A stretch of DNA of 64,000 bases from Sphingobacterium sp. SGG-5 (lineage in GTDB: Bacteria; Bacteroidota; Bacteroidia; Sphingobacteriales; Sphingobacteriaceae), in contig NZ_JAAKGO010000010.1 of assembly GCF_011043525.1 (NCBI RefSeq), positions 1 to 64,000 of the forward strand, in the 5' to 3' direction. The notes below the pieces were generated by a model. It searched no databases. It worked only from the letters and a program-made list of their open reading frames with translations, and had not been told where the DNA came from. This document shows positions 1 to 9,597 of the stretch, in pieces. Every line of letters begins with the position of its first letter. The stretch's first letter is position 1. Both the position numbers and the translations under genes were made by a program.

Positions 1-3000
1 GTTTATCATGGCTGTAGTCCGTAACCGATAGATTTGATTGGTACCATATATAGAATATACCAAGTATCCGTTGGGTGTGAGCGACAGACTAACAACATTA
101 TCGCCGACCTCTTCCGAAACCGATACGAAAGAAGTAAAATCAGAAGTATATTTTCGCACACCACCGCCCACCATGGAAACATAAAAATCCCCCTGCTTAT
201 CCTGACGTATCGAACTTGCAGAGTTCGGCAGCCCTGTTAACACAGGAGTTAGCGCTGCTCCATCATAGCGCGTAATGGACGGCCCCATCGCTATATACAG
301 GTTATCGTCAGCACCGAAAGTCAAGCCGTAAGGAGATGGGCTTAATCCTGTCAATATATTTTCCTTTACTTTAGTGGTCTTGTGTACGCGATATATATTG
401 TGACCATCATAATCTGCCACATAGATCCAGTCTTCATGGTCTGTCAGGGATACTGCTCCGGTAGCATGAGTCACGAAAACCTCTTCGGGGCTATCCGGGT
501 CGGCAAGGGAGATACGGGTGATACTGTATGCCGCATTGCCAAGACGAGGGATATACAGGTACCCATCGACAATATGGAGTGCAAAGATATCGCCGCCATA
601 AGAAGATGATTTCCAAAGCGTTGTTGTACCATCCGGTGCGATCTTATAGATCTCCGTACCATAAGGAGTAGCCGCATACGTATTTCCTTGATCATCACCA
701 GCTACCCCTTTGATAACTTTTCCCGGAGGAATTGCTCCAAATAGTTCTGCCTGAGTTTGGTCATTCTGGTAGAAATCCAACCAGTCAGGCGACACTTCGG
801 GAGATAAAGTGGTGGGCAGGGCCTCCGTCCCGGTAGTTGTCACGCTGTAATTATAGAACTGCCCATAAGGTACCGTCAACGTTGGCGTGCTCGTGAATTC
901 GGGCGCCGTGCCGCCGATAGCCTGAAGCTCGTAGGCACCCATATCGATCACACCCCCATCGTCATATTTATAGACCCGAGCGTTGTCTGCTAAGTCTTTG
1001 GTATTCACGCTTAAACCAGTGAACAAACTATTGTTCCCTGCATTCACTGCCGGACTGGGGACTGTTAGGCCATAATCACCACTTGAAGCATCGGTGAATA
1101 GTGGATCAGCATTCAAATTCTGGGTTCCTGCATATCCGCCCTGCACGATACTGTGACTTACCGTAACGGGGTCATTCTCGATTCCGCCGTTACTGTTTCC
1201 CCAGATAATACTGTTTTTGATGAGGAAACTACCTGATCCGTCGTTATGTATTGCCGCACGTGCAGATCCTGTAGTGTTCGCTGTAACGGTTACATTGATT
1301 AATTCCGGTGCAGATTCGGTGTACATATTAAAAAAAGCACCACCAAATGCACTGGCATCATTATGATGAAGGATTGAATTAACTATTTTCGGGTTGGAAC
1401 GGCTATTCCAAATACCCCCTCCCAACGTCGCCCAATTAGCGGAGATTTCCGCAAACTCAATAACAGGGTCAGAAGAACTAATAGCAATTCCAGCACCGTA
1501 TGAACCGTTGTTCCGCGTAATTTTCAAATGCCGCAGCACGGGATCTGAGTCTTGAATAATGGATAGGCCTGCCCCATTATCCCGTTCTGCCGTATTGCCA
1601 TTTACAGTAATATCTGTATTCGAATCTGCCTTTCCTCCACTGATGGTAAAACCATCCAAAACGGCTGTTCCGACAGCACCGGAACTGACCACAACGTGAT
1701 AGGCGTTATTACCTATAATTGTGCCATCCGATTGGTCGTTATTATCAATATCTCCGCTCAGGATACTCGCATTAGTGGTTATACTTAAATTTCGGTCAGA
1801 CAACTCGTCTTCTGTTCCTGCAAAACCACCATAGACTTTGACATTGTTGACCATCAAGAAGGTGTTATCCCTGCCCTCGTCTTCAAAATTAGCACCATCC
1901 CGAGGGCTGTACATCGGATTGTAAACTCCTCCTGCAACCCAGATCTCCTTGATATCGGTATTTGTTTTTGCCGCTTTCAAGGCATCTGCCAATTCGCCAA
2001 CAGCATTATCCCAGTCATATCCCGATTCGCTGCCCGCGCCTCCTTTTTTTACATAGAGAACACCGTTGATATCGGGCTTGATCTGCCAGTAGTTGACCAA
2101 TGTACCGTCCAATCCATTGGAACCGTGATCCTTAAAAACCCGAGCTACCGCATTGGAGCTATCCAGCACATCGGCATCCACCGGATAATACGCGATCAAT
2201 CCCGGACTCGCTGGGCTAACAGTATAGTTCATATTGTCCTGAATCTGGACGGCTGTACGTGCCGTATTCCAAATCCGGATCTCGTCCATCTCACCTTTAA
2301 AATATTCACCTGAAAAACTAGCGGCGATCTCTGATATACCGATCTTCAGGTCTAGACCCGTTACTGCGGCGTTGAGAACATTGTCGGTATAACCAATCGA
2401 TTGCCCATTGATAAATATCTGGGTATTTGACGGTGTCATCACAAAAGCCACATGATACCAGGTGTTGTTCGTAAACGTATAGTCTTGTGTCAAATACAGT
2501 CCCCCATTCCACAGTCCTATTTTATCTTTCGTTTTCTCCATATGGAAACTAAATCGTGTCTGTCCGGGAGTACGCATGGATATAATACAAGGATTTTGAG
2601 AAATGCTTTCCCAATTTGGCTTCAGCCACATTTCTATGGTACCTGTTGTGAAGTCGAACGCAGTATGATGTGGCACGGTTACGTATTGGTCGATCCCGTC
2701 GAAACTTAATGTATTGATTGGAGGAGAAGATGCTAAACCCGGTGCAGGATCTTGAACTACACTACGAAGATATGGGTAGGAAATGTACTCCCCTTCTTTG
2801 ATATCCCATGTCGATGTAAAATTCCAATCGTCATAGTTCGATTTGTTTTTCATTTGGGCAGTGGTGAGACCTGTCCCCCAGTTTCTGGTAACCGTCCCAC
2901 TCACCTCATTATCCCAATATACCGCAGTAATCGTCCCAGAAACACGATTTGCTACTGTTGCGCTCGTTAGAGCGTTTATCGCGGAAGATACCTGCGCGGC

Positions 3001-4515
3001 AGCGTAGCTATATTGTAATGTTGCACTACTCACCATAGATCCGACAATCCCTCCTACCCTGTCTGTGCCAGTTCCTGTACTGGTAGCGTCACCAATAGCA
3101 TATACGTTAGTTAGGGTACCGCCTGACAAGTAACCGGCAATTAACCCCAGATCGTTGTCAGCAGTCACACTACCATTGACATACACATTACGGATGGTAC
3201 CATAGCTTCTGCCCGCTATAGCTCCCGTGTTACTGCCTCCGTTCAAAATGCTTACCTGATTCATCCCCAGGTTTTCTACAATGGCGACGGCGCTTATTGC
3301 GCCGAACAAACCGACATAGGTCTGGTTCGTATTTATGGTCAGATCGTTAATTTCGTGTCCATTGCCATCAAAAGTAGCCGAAAAAAGGTGACTATTGTCG
3401 CCAATCGGCAACCAGCCTGCATTACTATTGGCTGCAGCACCGGCATAAGTAGCATAACCCGGACTATTTTTATCCAATGTATGCACCAACTGATAATAGG
3501 AGGTTAAGCCGAGACGTAAATTATTTAGCTGCCCCCATGTGCCAATCTTGTAGGGGTCGATGGCATCTCCGGTACCTCCTGCAAATGTCTCCATGAGCCC
3601 TTCATCTCCGTAGCTGGTACCTTCGCTGTTCGTAGCGTAAGCACGGTAATAATAGGTCGTCCCTGAGGTCAGACCAGTTACATTTACCGTAAATGTACCA
3701 ATACCGGCTGCTGCGGCAGCAACCTGTGTGCCAGTGCCGCCAGTAAAACCTTCTGTAGTGCTGTATTCAATTCCCCGTTCAGTGACCGTTGCGCCACCAT
3801 CTGCGGTGACATTGCCGGCTACAATTACGCTGGTAGCGGTAATGGCAGAAGGTGCCGTGGTGGTGACCGTGGGAGCATCAACAGAAGCTTCCGCTGATCC
3901 AACTTTTATATTATTAATACTATGATTAGTGAGCGATTGATCGCCTACGTATCCACCCGCAGATATGTACATTCTTACTTCATCAACATTTGAAAATGTC
4001 GACGGAAGGGTTACCGTGATAGGGTCGTAATCCGCATCGTACCCCTGAAACGTTGTTGAAACCACTTCAATCCCGTTACGATACCCTTTTATGGTGTTTG
4101 TAAAAGGAGAACTTTCTCCCCAATTGTAATATCGAAATGAAATAAGTTTAAATTCGCTGCCGTCCGCTGATTTTATTAATGTACCCTTGGATCCTGATTG
4201 ATCTGTCAAAGGTGAAGCAGGATTAATTTCAGTAGTCAATCCAGAATAGCTGCCGTCATTACTATATAGAAAGTTATTGTCTTTCCATGTTAAAGTATTT
4301 AGCTTTGTCCCTGTTATATCCGAAATATCATAGATTTCGATATCAATATCAGAGATAGCAGTAGATCCACCGTCACCATCATTAGCAATAAAGTCTCCCA
4401 AACCACTTGTACTAGAAAAAGTTAACGTAGGATTAGTACTCAGTTGTGCTACGGCACTCTGCACGCCCAGTATCATGCACACCAAGATGGCACATACATT
4501 CAAATAGTTTTTCAT
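1..4515 (-). CDS. Very large secreted multidomain adhesin/surface protein (C-terminus beyond window)
   Basis: The reading frame is open from ATG at 4515 to the window edge (1505 codons), so the C-terminus and any sorting domain are not visible. Residues 1-23 form a signal peptide ending VAQ. Domains by my own translation: an N-terminal jelly-roll-like region (about 25-210), a fibronectin-III-like domain (about 212-310, GTTYYYRAYATNSEGTSYG), GLUG-like repeats (about 318-550, GHEINDL, VGLFGAI, GGIVGSM), a LamG/concanavalin-type domain (about 600-755, WYHVAFV and GEMDEIRIWN), a right-handed beta-helix of the polymorphic outer membrane type (about 818-1185, ending VIDMGAYEL), an Ig-like segment, and an NHL/SMP-30-like propeller running to the edge. 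This suggests a cell-surface or secreted carbohydrate/protein-binding role; the ligand is unknown. Type IX secretion is a guess because the C-terminus is missing. Confidence 0.85.
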   Translation of the reverse strand, partial: MKNYLNVCAILVCMILGVQSAVAQLSTNPTLTFSSTSGLGDFIANDGDGGSTAISDIDIEIYDISDITGTKLNTLTWKDNNFLYSNDGSYSGLTTEINPASPLTDQSGSKGTLIKSADGSEFKLISFRYYNWGESSPFTNTIKGYRNGIEVVSTTFQGYDADYDPITVTLPSTFSNVDEVRMYISAGGYVGDQSLTNHSINNIKVGSAEASVDAPTVTTTAPSAITATSVIVAGNVTADGGATVTERGIEYSTTEGFTGGTGTQVAAAAAGIGTFTVNVTGLTSGTTYYYRAYATNSEGTSYGDEGLMETFAGGTGDAIDPYKIGTWGQLNNLRLGLTSYYQLVHTLDKNSPGYATYAGAAANSNAGWLPIGDNSHLFSATFDGNGHEINDLTINTNQTYVGLFGAISAVAIVENLGMNQVSILNGGSNTGAIAGRSYGTIRNVYVNGSVTADNDLGLIAGYLSGGTLTNVYAIGDATSTGTGTDRVGGIVGSMVSSATLQYSYAAAQVSSAINALTSATVANRVSGTITAVYWDNEVSGTVTRNWGTGLTTAQMKNKSNYDDWNFTSTWDIKEGEYISYPYLRSVVQDPAPGLASSPPINTLSFDGIDQYVTVPHHTAFDFTTGTIEMWLKPNWESISQNPCIISMRTPGQTRFSFHMEKTKDKIGLWNGGLYLTQDYTFTNNTWYHVAFVMTPSNTQIFINGQSIGYTDNVLNAAVTGLDLKIGISEIAASFSGEYFKGEMDEIRIWNTARTAVQIQDNMNYTVSPASPGLIAYYPVDADVLDSSNAVARVFKDHGSNGLDGTLVNYWQIKPDINGVLYVKKGGAGSESGYDWDNAVGELADALKAAKTNTDIKEIWVAGGVYNPMYSPRDGANFEDEGRDNTFLMVNNVKVYGGFAGTEDELSDRNLSITTNASILSGDIDNNDQSDGTIIGNNAYHVVVSSGAVGTAVLDGFTISGGKADSNTDITVNGNTAERDNGAGLSIIQDSDPVLRHLKITRNNGSYGAGIAISSSDPVIEFAEISANWATLGGGIWNSRSNPKIVNSILHHNDASAFGGAFFNMYTESAPELINVTVTANTTGSARAAIHNDGSGSFLIKNSIIWGNSNGGIENDPVTVSHSIVQGGYAGTQNLNADPLFTDASSGDYGLTVPSPAVNAGNNSLFTGLSVNTKDLADNARVYKYDDGGVIDMGAYELQAIGGTAPEFTSTPTLTVPYGQFYNYSVTTTGTEALPTTLSPEVSPDWLDFYQNDQTQAELFGAIPPGKVIKGVAGDDQGNTYAATPYGTEIYKIAPDGTTTLWKSSSYGGDIFALHIVDGYLYIPRLGNAAYSITRISLADPDSPEEVFVTHATGAVSLTDHEDWIYVADYDGHNIYRVHKTTKVKENILTGLSPSPYGLTFGADDNLYIAMGPSITRYDGAALTPVLTGLPNSASSIRQDKQGDFYVSMVGGGVRKYTSDFTSFVSVSEEVGDNVVSLSLTPNGYLVYSIYGTNQIYRLRTTAMIN

Positions 4516-4595
4516 ATTATTGGTTTTCACATTTAGCCCCGGTTTGGAGTATTCATATTTAACAACCACCCCACACTAAAGTAGAAGCGGTTGGC

Positions 4596-4603
4596 CAAAA
4601 ATA
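4596..4603 (-). promoter_or_regulatory. Candidate -7 box for the adhesin gene
   Basis: On the minus strand this reads TATTTTTG, a match to the Bacteroidota -7 consensus TAnnTTTG. It would give a leader of about 75 nt before the ATG at 4515. No convincing -33 element was found at the usual distance. Confidence 0.35.
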
Positions 4604-4638
4604 CATATTTTCAACTAAAAGTGAAATATTTTTTACTC

Positions 4639-5493
4639 TTACCTTATCGTGCCCAGCATGCGCGCTAAGCTGTCTTTCCAATGTGGGACATCTACGCCGA
4701 AGGTGGCTTTTATCTTGGCCTTATCGAGTAAGGAGTATCGAGGCCGCTTGGCGGCTGTAGGATAGGCTGTTGTGGGAATAGGCTTGATGGTGCAGTCGAG
4801 GTTTTTGCTATCCCGGATGGCTACGGCAAAGTCATACCAGGAAGTTTCGCCTTCGTTGGAATAATGGTATATGCCCGGCACCCATTGCTTGCCATCGATG
4901 ATATCTACAATAGCTTGTGCCAGATCTTTGGCATAAGTGGGAGAACCGATCTGATCGTTGATAACCGCGATTTCGTCACGCTCCGTCATCAGGCGTAACA
5001 TGGTCTTAACGAAGTTTTTTCCATAGGTGGAATATACCCAGGATGTGCGGATGATAATGGCATCGGGACACCATTTCTGGATGGTCTGTTCGCCTTTTAA
5101 TTTTGTAAAACCGTACGTATTAATCGGTGCTACCGGCGCTTCTTCCCCCAAGGGTACGGAGGCCTCCCCATTAAAGACATAGTCGGTGGAAATGGCCAAC
5201 AGCTTGCAGCCGTTCAAGCGGCAGTATTGGGCAATTTCTTCGGAAGCAAGATGGTTGACCCTATCGGCAAGCTCGGCCTCACTCTCGGCCTGATCGACAG
5301 CCGTATAGGCACCGGCATGGATAATCACATCGGGCTGATACATGCCTAATATATCGGTAATGATCATCGTCTGGTCCAACGGCAGTTGTCTTCTATCGAG
5401 AAAAAAACAGGTTTTGTCACCATCGCTTGACAATATGTCGCGCAGTTCGGAACCTAATTGACCGCTGGCACCGGTGATGAGGATGGTTTGCAT
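4639..5493 (-). CDS. rfbD: dTDP-4-dehydrorhamnose reductase
   Basis: This is a 284-residue short-chain reductase of the RmlD family, which reduces dTDP-4-keto-L-rhamnose to dTDP-L-rhamnose with NAD(P)H for surface polysaccharide. It has the N-terminal nucleotide-binding motif GASGQLG (residues 8-14), the STDYVF segment (102-107) and the catalytic YxxxK pair (Y127, K131), plus the RTSWVYS block. Length is normal for the family. It is the last gene of a minus-strand cluster, 3 bp after the mannose-1-phosphate guanylyltransferase gene. The other rhamnose genes (rmlA, rmlB, rmlC) are not adjacent, so this may be a stand-alone copy. A related sugar-nucleotide reductase activity cannot be excluded. 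Confidence 0.9.
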   Translation of the reverse strand: MQTILITGASGQLGSELRDILSSDGDKTCFFLDRRQLPLDQTMIITDILGMYQPDVIIHAGAYTAVDQAESEAELADRVNHLASEEIAQYCRLNGCKLLAISTDYVFNGEASVPLGEEAPVAPINTYGFTKLKGEQTIQKWCPDAIIIRTSWVYSTYGKNFVKTMLRLMTERDEIAVINDQIGSPTYAKDLAQAIVDIIDGKQWVPGIYHYSNEGETSWYDFAVAIRDSKNLDCTIKPIPTTAYPTAAKRPRYSLLDKAKIKATFGVDVPHWKDSLARMLGTIR

Positions 5494-5496
5494 AGT

Positions 5497-6486
5497 CTAC
5501 AGTAAGGTGGATTCGGCCTGCTCGAGTTCTTCGTACAGGTGTTTCACATCTTGCGCGTGCTGCTTGTGTACCACCAGAATGGCATCATCAGCATGGACGA
5601 GAATAGCGTCGGACAGACCGATGAAGGCGACGTATTTGTCGGTACCGATAGCCATATTGCCGGCGGTATCCACGGGGTGCCCTTTGGTCCGCAGATAGTC
5701 GTATAGGGAATCGTAGGCGCCCATATCCGACCAGATGAAATTGGACGGTACCACCTTAATCCGCTCGCTGCGCTCCATCACCGCGTAATCGATGCTTTTT
5801 GCGGGTATCTTTGAGGAGAGTTCGGCGGAAAGCACACCGTTGTCGGCGGCTTCAAAGGCTTCTTTGGCTGCCCGGAAAACCCGGGGTTCGAAGCGAAATA
5901 GCTCTTCCAAGTATATGGAGGCTTTGAAGCAGAAAATACCGGAGTTCCACAGGAAATTTCCTTTTTTCAGGAATTCTTTGGCGGTATCGAGATTAGGTTT
6001 TTCACGGAAAGAAAGAACATCATTGTCCTGGTGTTCGATATAGCCGTAGCCTGTCTCGGGGCGTGTAGGCTGAATACCGAACGTGGCCAGAAAGCCTTCT
6101 TCGGCGTATTGTATGCCTTGCTTTAAGCTTTGTTCGTACTTCTGCTGATCTTCGATCAGATGGTCGGAAGGAGAAACAATCAGGATATCGTCGGGGTCAC
6201 AGGCGAAAGCTGCAAATGCAATGGCGGCAGCGGTATTTCGGGGCACAGCTTCGACAATGGTACGGCTGTTTTCGACAGGCAGATAATCTTTGGCCTGATC
6301 GACGTTCTGTATGCTCCCTACCATAATACATTGCGTCGCTACATTTTGGTTGCGCTGTACGGTGAGCTCAAAAAGGGATTTCCCTTCAAAAATTGGGAGG
6401 TACTGCTTGGGCATGGCTTTGCGTGACAAGGGCCACAACCTCGACCCAATTCCTCCGGACAATATAACATTGACAATGTTTCCCAT
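5497..6486 (-). CDS. manC: Mannose-1-phosphate guanylyltransferase
   Basis: This 329-residue enzyme makes GDP-mannose from mannose-1-phosphate and GTP. The nucleotidyltransferase signature lies at residues 10-29 (GGIGSRLWPLS, then PKQYL), followed by SPSDHLI, NSGIF and the sugar-binding segment KSIDYAVMER and FIWSDMGAYD. It ends without the phosphomannose isomerase cupin of the bifunctional AlgA/ManC type, so it is the short, single-function form. The gene starts 8 bp after the exonuclease gene and precedes rfbD by 3 bp, so co-transcription is likely. Both downstream genes supply activated sugars for envelope glycans. Confidence 0.9.
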   Translation of the reverse strand: MGNIVNVILSGGIGSRLWPLSRKAMPKQYLPIFEGKSLFELTVQRNQNVATQCIMVGSIQNVDQAKDYLPVENSRTIVEAVPRNTAAAIAFAAFACDPDDILIVSPSDHLIEDQQKYEQSLKQGIQYAEEGFLATFGIQPTRPETGYGYIEHQDNDVLSFREKPNLDTAKEFLKKGNFLWNSGIFCFKASIYLEELFRFEPRVFRAAKEAFEAADNGVLSAELSSKIPAKSIDYAVMERSERIKVVPSNFIWSDMGAYDSLYDYLRTKGHPVDTAGNMAIGTDKYVAFIGLSDAILVHADDAILVVHKQHAQDVKHLYEELEQAESTLL

Positions 6487-6494
6487 AGTATTTC

Positions 6495-7028
6495 TTAAAT
6501 CTCTTCGTTCATTTCAACGACAGTAACTGGCACTTCGTCTTGCTTTAAATAGAGTAAGGCGCTTCCCCGTGCATCGGATAGTGCGTCGTGATGATCCAAC
6601 TGTATACCCATGATGGCACAGCAAATGCTGAGCTTAGTTTTGGGAAATCCTTTGCCGCGATACAGCTGGCTGGTACACTCCCATTTTTCGGGCAGATGGA
6701 GCTGCTTATAGTTGAGACCATAATGGTTCATGGTCTTTTGTAAAACTGACCGATCGAAGGCCTCATTGTGGGCGACCATCTTTTGCCCTTCCAATAAACG
6801 TTGTAAGGTTGGAAAAAGTTCGGCAAATGTCGGCGCATGCAGCGTGTCCTTCGGCTTGATGCCGTGCACACGTGTCGTCTGCCACATGTATTTGTTCTCC
6901 GGTGGTCGCACTAAAGAATAGTATTCGTTGACGATAATGCCGTCCTGGACATTTACAATCCCCACCGAGCAGACACTGCTATACGCTGCTGTGGCCAACT
7001 CAAAATCAATCGCCGTAAATGTATGCAT
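6495..7028 (-). CDS. DnaQ-like DEDDh 3'-5' exonuclease
   Basis: This is a ribonuclease-H-fold exonuclease domain protein of about 177 residues. Motif I is AIDFELA (the D-x-E metal-binding pair), the middle region carries the VAHNEAFDRSVL motif (H-N-x-x-F-D), and motif III is HHDALSDARGSA (H-x4-D, DEDDh subtype). There are no other domains, so it resembles stand-alone DnaQ/ExoX-like proteins of Bacteroidota rather than a polymerase subunit. I chose the ATG at 7028: the in-frame upstream codon at 7034 is TTG and lies inside a -7-like box. It sits between the protease gene (16 bp upstream) and manC (8 bp downstream). The substrate cannot be deduced. Confidence 0.82.
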   Translation of the reverse strand: MHTFTAIDFELATAAYSSVCSVGIVNVQDGIIVNEYYSLVRPPENKYMWQTTRVHGIKPKDTLHAPTFAELFPTLQRLLEGQKMVAHNEAFDRSVLQKTMNHYGLNYKQLHLPEKWECTSQLYRGKGFPKTKLSICCAIMGIQLDHHDALSDARGSALLYLKQDEVPVTVVEMNEEI

Positions 7029-7031
7029 GCA

Positions 7032-7039
7032 CAAAAGTA
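7032..7039 (-). promoter_or_regulatory. -7-like box directly before the exonuclease ATG
   Basis: On the minus strand it reads TACTTTTG, a full TAnnTTTG match, ending 3 nt before the ATG at 7028. If used, the transcript would begin at or inside the first codons, so it may be a chance match in the spacer after the protease stop codon. Confidence 0.25.
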
Positions 7040-7044
7040 AACAA

Positions 7045-9186
7045 TTAAAGCTGACTATTCAACGCTACAGCACTGATCTGGTTCATCGGAATAAAATCGG
7101 CCATAACGCGCAGGCTTTCATCAAGGATGAAATCGAAATCAAGCTTGGGCTGGGGTTCTCCTTCTTTCCACAGGGGTTTACCGTGAAGAGCAAGCACCTT
7201 ATTGACACGTTCTCTGTTTTTAATTTTCTGCTCGTCACGTTCTTTTTTCAGCTTAACCTGGTTTAAGGTCGCCTTGGGAATGGAGTCAATTTTGCTAAAC
7301 TCCTGTATGTCTTCCATCAGGTAATTGTACTCGGGTGATTTCTCCATCCGCGTCTGGTGCATTTCATTCAATAGCTTCGTTGTTTCGTTGAGGTCGGCAA
7401 GCTTTTGGAAAGAGGCACTCTGAATCTGATCCCAAGGTAGGGCGGCAGGCTCGGAACTTTCGCCAAATTTCTCCGCACTGTATTGGGTCGGGAAAGATAC
7501 ATCTGCAGACACGCCTTTGTGCTGGGTGCTGCTACCGGTAATCCGATAAAACTTACCCATGGTAATATTGATCTGACCAAATTCGGGTGCACCCACAGGG
7601 ATAGCTTCACCTTCACCTCCTGCAGCTTTCAGCAACAGGCGATTCGTCGGACTGATAAAGCGGGACATATCGACGGCAGACTGTACGGTACCTTTTCCAT
7701 AGGTCGTCGAACCCATGACAATACCACGGCCATAGTCTTGTATGGCACCGGCAAAAATCTCAGAGGCCGACGCAGAGAAACGGTTGATAATGACACCGAA
7801 AGGTCCGGTCCACTTGGCACCGCTGGCTTGGTCTTTTTCGACTTCGACCCTATCGTCGACGTTGCGCACCTGCACCACGGGACCTTTATCGATAAAAAGA
7901 CCGGTGAGCTCAATCGCTTCCTGTAAAGATCCTCCGCCATTGTTGCGCAAGTCCAGCACAACGGCGTCAACTTTCTCCTGATTTAAGGAGTCCAGGATAA
8001 GGCGTACGTCGCGGGTGGTACTCTTATAGTTGGGGTCGCGTTTGCGGTAGGCCTCAAAGTCGATGTAAAATTTCGGCAGGGTAATCACACCTATGCGATA
8101 GGTCTTGCCATCGTCACCAATGACGGTCTTGACCTGCCGCTGGGCGGATTCTTCTTCCAGCACGATCTTATCGCGGGTCAACGAGACAATGACGGGCTGG
8201 GCGGTAATATCTTGTCCGGCAGGAAGGATCTTCAAACGAACGACGGTACCTTTTGGGCCTTTGATCTTGGTGACGGCGGCATCAAGGCGCCAGCCTATGA
8301 TATCTTCAAACTCGCTGTCACCCTGTGCTACGCCGATAATGCGGTCGTCGATGTGGAGGCTTTTATCGCGAAAGGCGGGTCCGCCGGCGATAATCTCCTT
8401 GATGGTGACCATCTCGTTTTCCATCTGAAGGCGCGCCCCGATACCCTGAAAGGTGTTGGACATGCCTTCATTGAAGGCCTGTGCGAATGATGGATTGTAA
8501 TACGTGGTATGGGGGTCTACCGCATCGGTGTAAGCTGACATAATCAGCTGAAAGGCATCGTTGGAATTTGTCTTTTTGGCCTGTGACAGCAGGTTGTTAT
8601 ACCGCTTTTTCAGCGTTTCCTTGTGTTTCTCTTCATCGGCTGCAGGGTCGGAACTGGCCAGCCGCAGACTGAGCAGATCAAATTTGACGCGTCGCCGCCA
8701 TTGGTCTTTAAGTTCTGCTTCGTTCGCAAACCAGTCGAGCTTTTCCCGGAAGTTGGTATAGGTCTCATCTACCGTAAAATCATGGGGAGCATCGACCTGC
8801 GTTAAAGCGTATTCCATGCACGACAAATAACGCTCGGTATAGACATTGAAGATATGAAACGCTGCGGATAAATCGCCTTTTTTCATATCCTGACTGATAA
8901 TATCGCGGTATTGCTGCAAGGCGTCGATATCGGATTGAAGCAGGTAAATTCTACCTTGATCGACTGTCTTGATCAGATTGTCAAAAACAAGATGGGATAG
9001 GGAGTCACTGGCAGGTACTTTCTTGTAGCTGTAGTTTTCGAGTAAATTGACGACTTCCTTCGCAATCACTTCATGCTGCAGCGTCGGCTTTAGCTGTATC
9101 CCCCCTTCATCAATTTGTACCCGCGGCTTGGAACCACAGGCAATTACTGAAATCAATGCTAAACAAAAAACTAAATTTCTAAACAT
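7045..9186 (-). CDS. prc: Carboxy-terminal (tail-specific) processing protease, S41 family, lipoprotein
   Basis: This large Prc/Tsp-type periplasmic protease degrades or trims proteins from their C-terminus. From the ATG at 9186 it has a lipoprotein signal (MFRNLVFCLALISVIAC), an N-terminal helical domain, a PDZ domain (starting GIGARLQMENEM), and the S41 core with LRNNGGGSL, a SASASEIF block carrying the catalytic serine (about residue 473) and TYGKGTVQ with the catalytic lysine (about 498), which matches the 25-residue Ser-Lys spacing of E. coli Prc. The C-terminal region is the DUF3340-type extension. I chose 9186 over upstream in-frame codons because AGGA lies 8 nt before it and a -7 box (9214-9221) lies upstream. 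Downstream genes may be in the same operon. Confidence 0.92.
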   Translation of the reverse strand: MFRNLVFCLALISVIACGSKPRVQIDEGGIQLKPTLQHEVIAKEVVNLLENYSYKKVPASDSLSHLVFDNLIKTVDQGRIYLLQSDIDALQQYRDIISQDMKKGDLSAAFHIFNVYTERYLSCMEYALTQVDAPHDFTVDETYTNFREKLDWFANEAELKDQWRRRVKFDLLSLRLASSDPAADEEKHKETLKKRYNNLLSQAKKTNSNDAFQLIMSAYTDAVDPHTTYYNPSFAQAFNEGMSNTFQGIGARLQMENEMVTIKEIIAGGPAFRDKSLHIDDRIIGVAQGDSEFEDIIGWRLDAAVTKIKGPKGTVVRLKILPAGQDITAQPVIVSLTRDKIVLEEESAQRQVKTVIGDDGKTYRIGVITLPKFYIDFEAYRKRDPNYKSTTRDVRLILDSLNQEKVDAVVLDLRNNGGGSLQEAIELTGLFIDKGPVVQVRNVDDRVEVEKDQASGAKWTGPFGVIINRFSASASEIFAGAIQDYGRGIVMGSTTYGKGTVQSAVDMSRFISPTNRLLLKAAGGEGEAIPVGAPEFGQINITMGKFYRITGSSTQHKGVSADVSFPTQYSAEKFGESSEPAALPWDQIQSASFQKLADLNETTKLLNEMHQTRMEKSPEYNYLMEDIQEFSKIDSIPKATLNQVKLKKERDEQKIKNRERVNKVLALHGKPLWKEGEPQPKLDFDFILDESLRVMADFIPMNQISAVALNSQL

Positions 9187-9213
9187 ATATGCTGTCCTGT
9201 TAAAAATCATATA

Positions 9214-9221
9214 CAAACGTA
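9214..9221 (-). promoter_or_regulatory. Promoter -7 box of the prc cluster
   Basis: The minus strand reads TACGTTTG, matching TAnnTTTG. Transcription would start near 9207, giving a leader of about 20 nt that contains the AGGA ribosome-binding site of the ATG at 9186. This rules out the longer in-frame starts for the protease. Confidence 0.6.
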
Positions 9222-9345
9222 CCACTTTGGTCTCTTATCTTTCTTTTTTAAATATTCTCAAAAGCTAAAATACTAAAAAAAGTGGTGCTTTGGGTATTAG
9301 ATTGTCAGGATGGAGGAAAATTAATTTTGGAGGTGTAACAATTTT

Positions 9346-9496
9346 ATTACTTTTTTCTCTCAAAAAAGTAACCAAAAAAGTCGCTGCTTAAAACTTTGGA
9401 CTGTATGGATAGTGCCTCCCACTGCTATTGTCCAAATTTTTTAGGCAGCATTTTATTTAGCTTGTACGGATTCTGCTTTTTTCTCAAATCTAACTA
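9346..9496 (+). repeat. Dispersed palindromic repeat R1, copy 1
   Basis: This is a copy of a repeat also present at 11035-11192 and, inverted, at 50896-51086, with a fragment at 54739-54810. It opens with an A/T hairpin (TTACTTTTTT, loop, AAAAAAGTAA) followed by a core of about 75 nt whose two ends are complementary (GCTGCTTAAAACTTTGG against the AAATTTTTTAGGCAGC side), so the core folds on itself. It lies between the prc promoter and the repeat R2. It contains no supported gene. Confidence 0.75.
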
Positions 9497-9597
9497 ATCA
9501 CTTGTATTTCTGCTTTTTTATTGCGTGACTCTATAACCTTGTAACTGTATAACTTTGTAAACCATTTAACCCTACACTACACATATTTAAATATAAC

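Noticed and set aside
471..698. Small frames on both strands within 1-4515
   Set aside because: They lie inside the continuous adhesin frame, whose domain content is clear, and are shadows.
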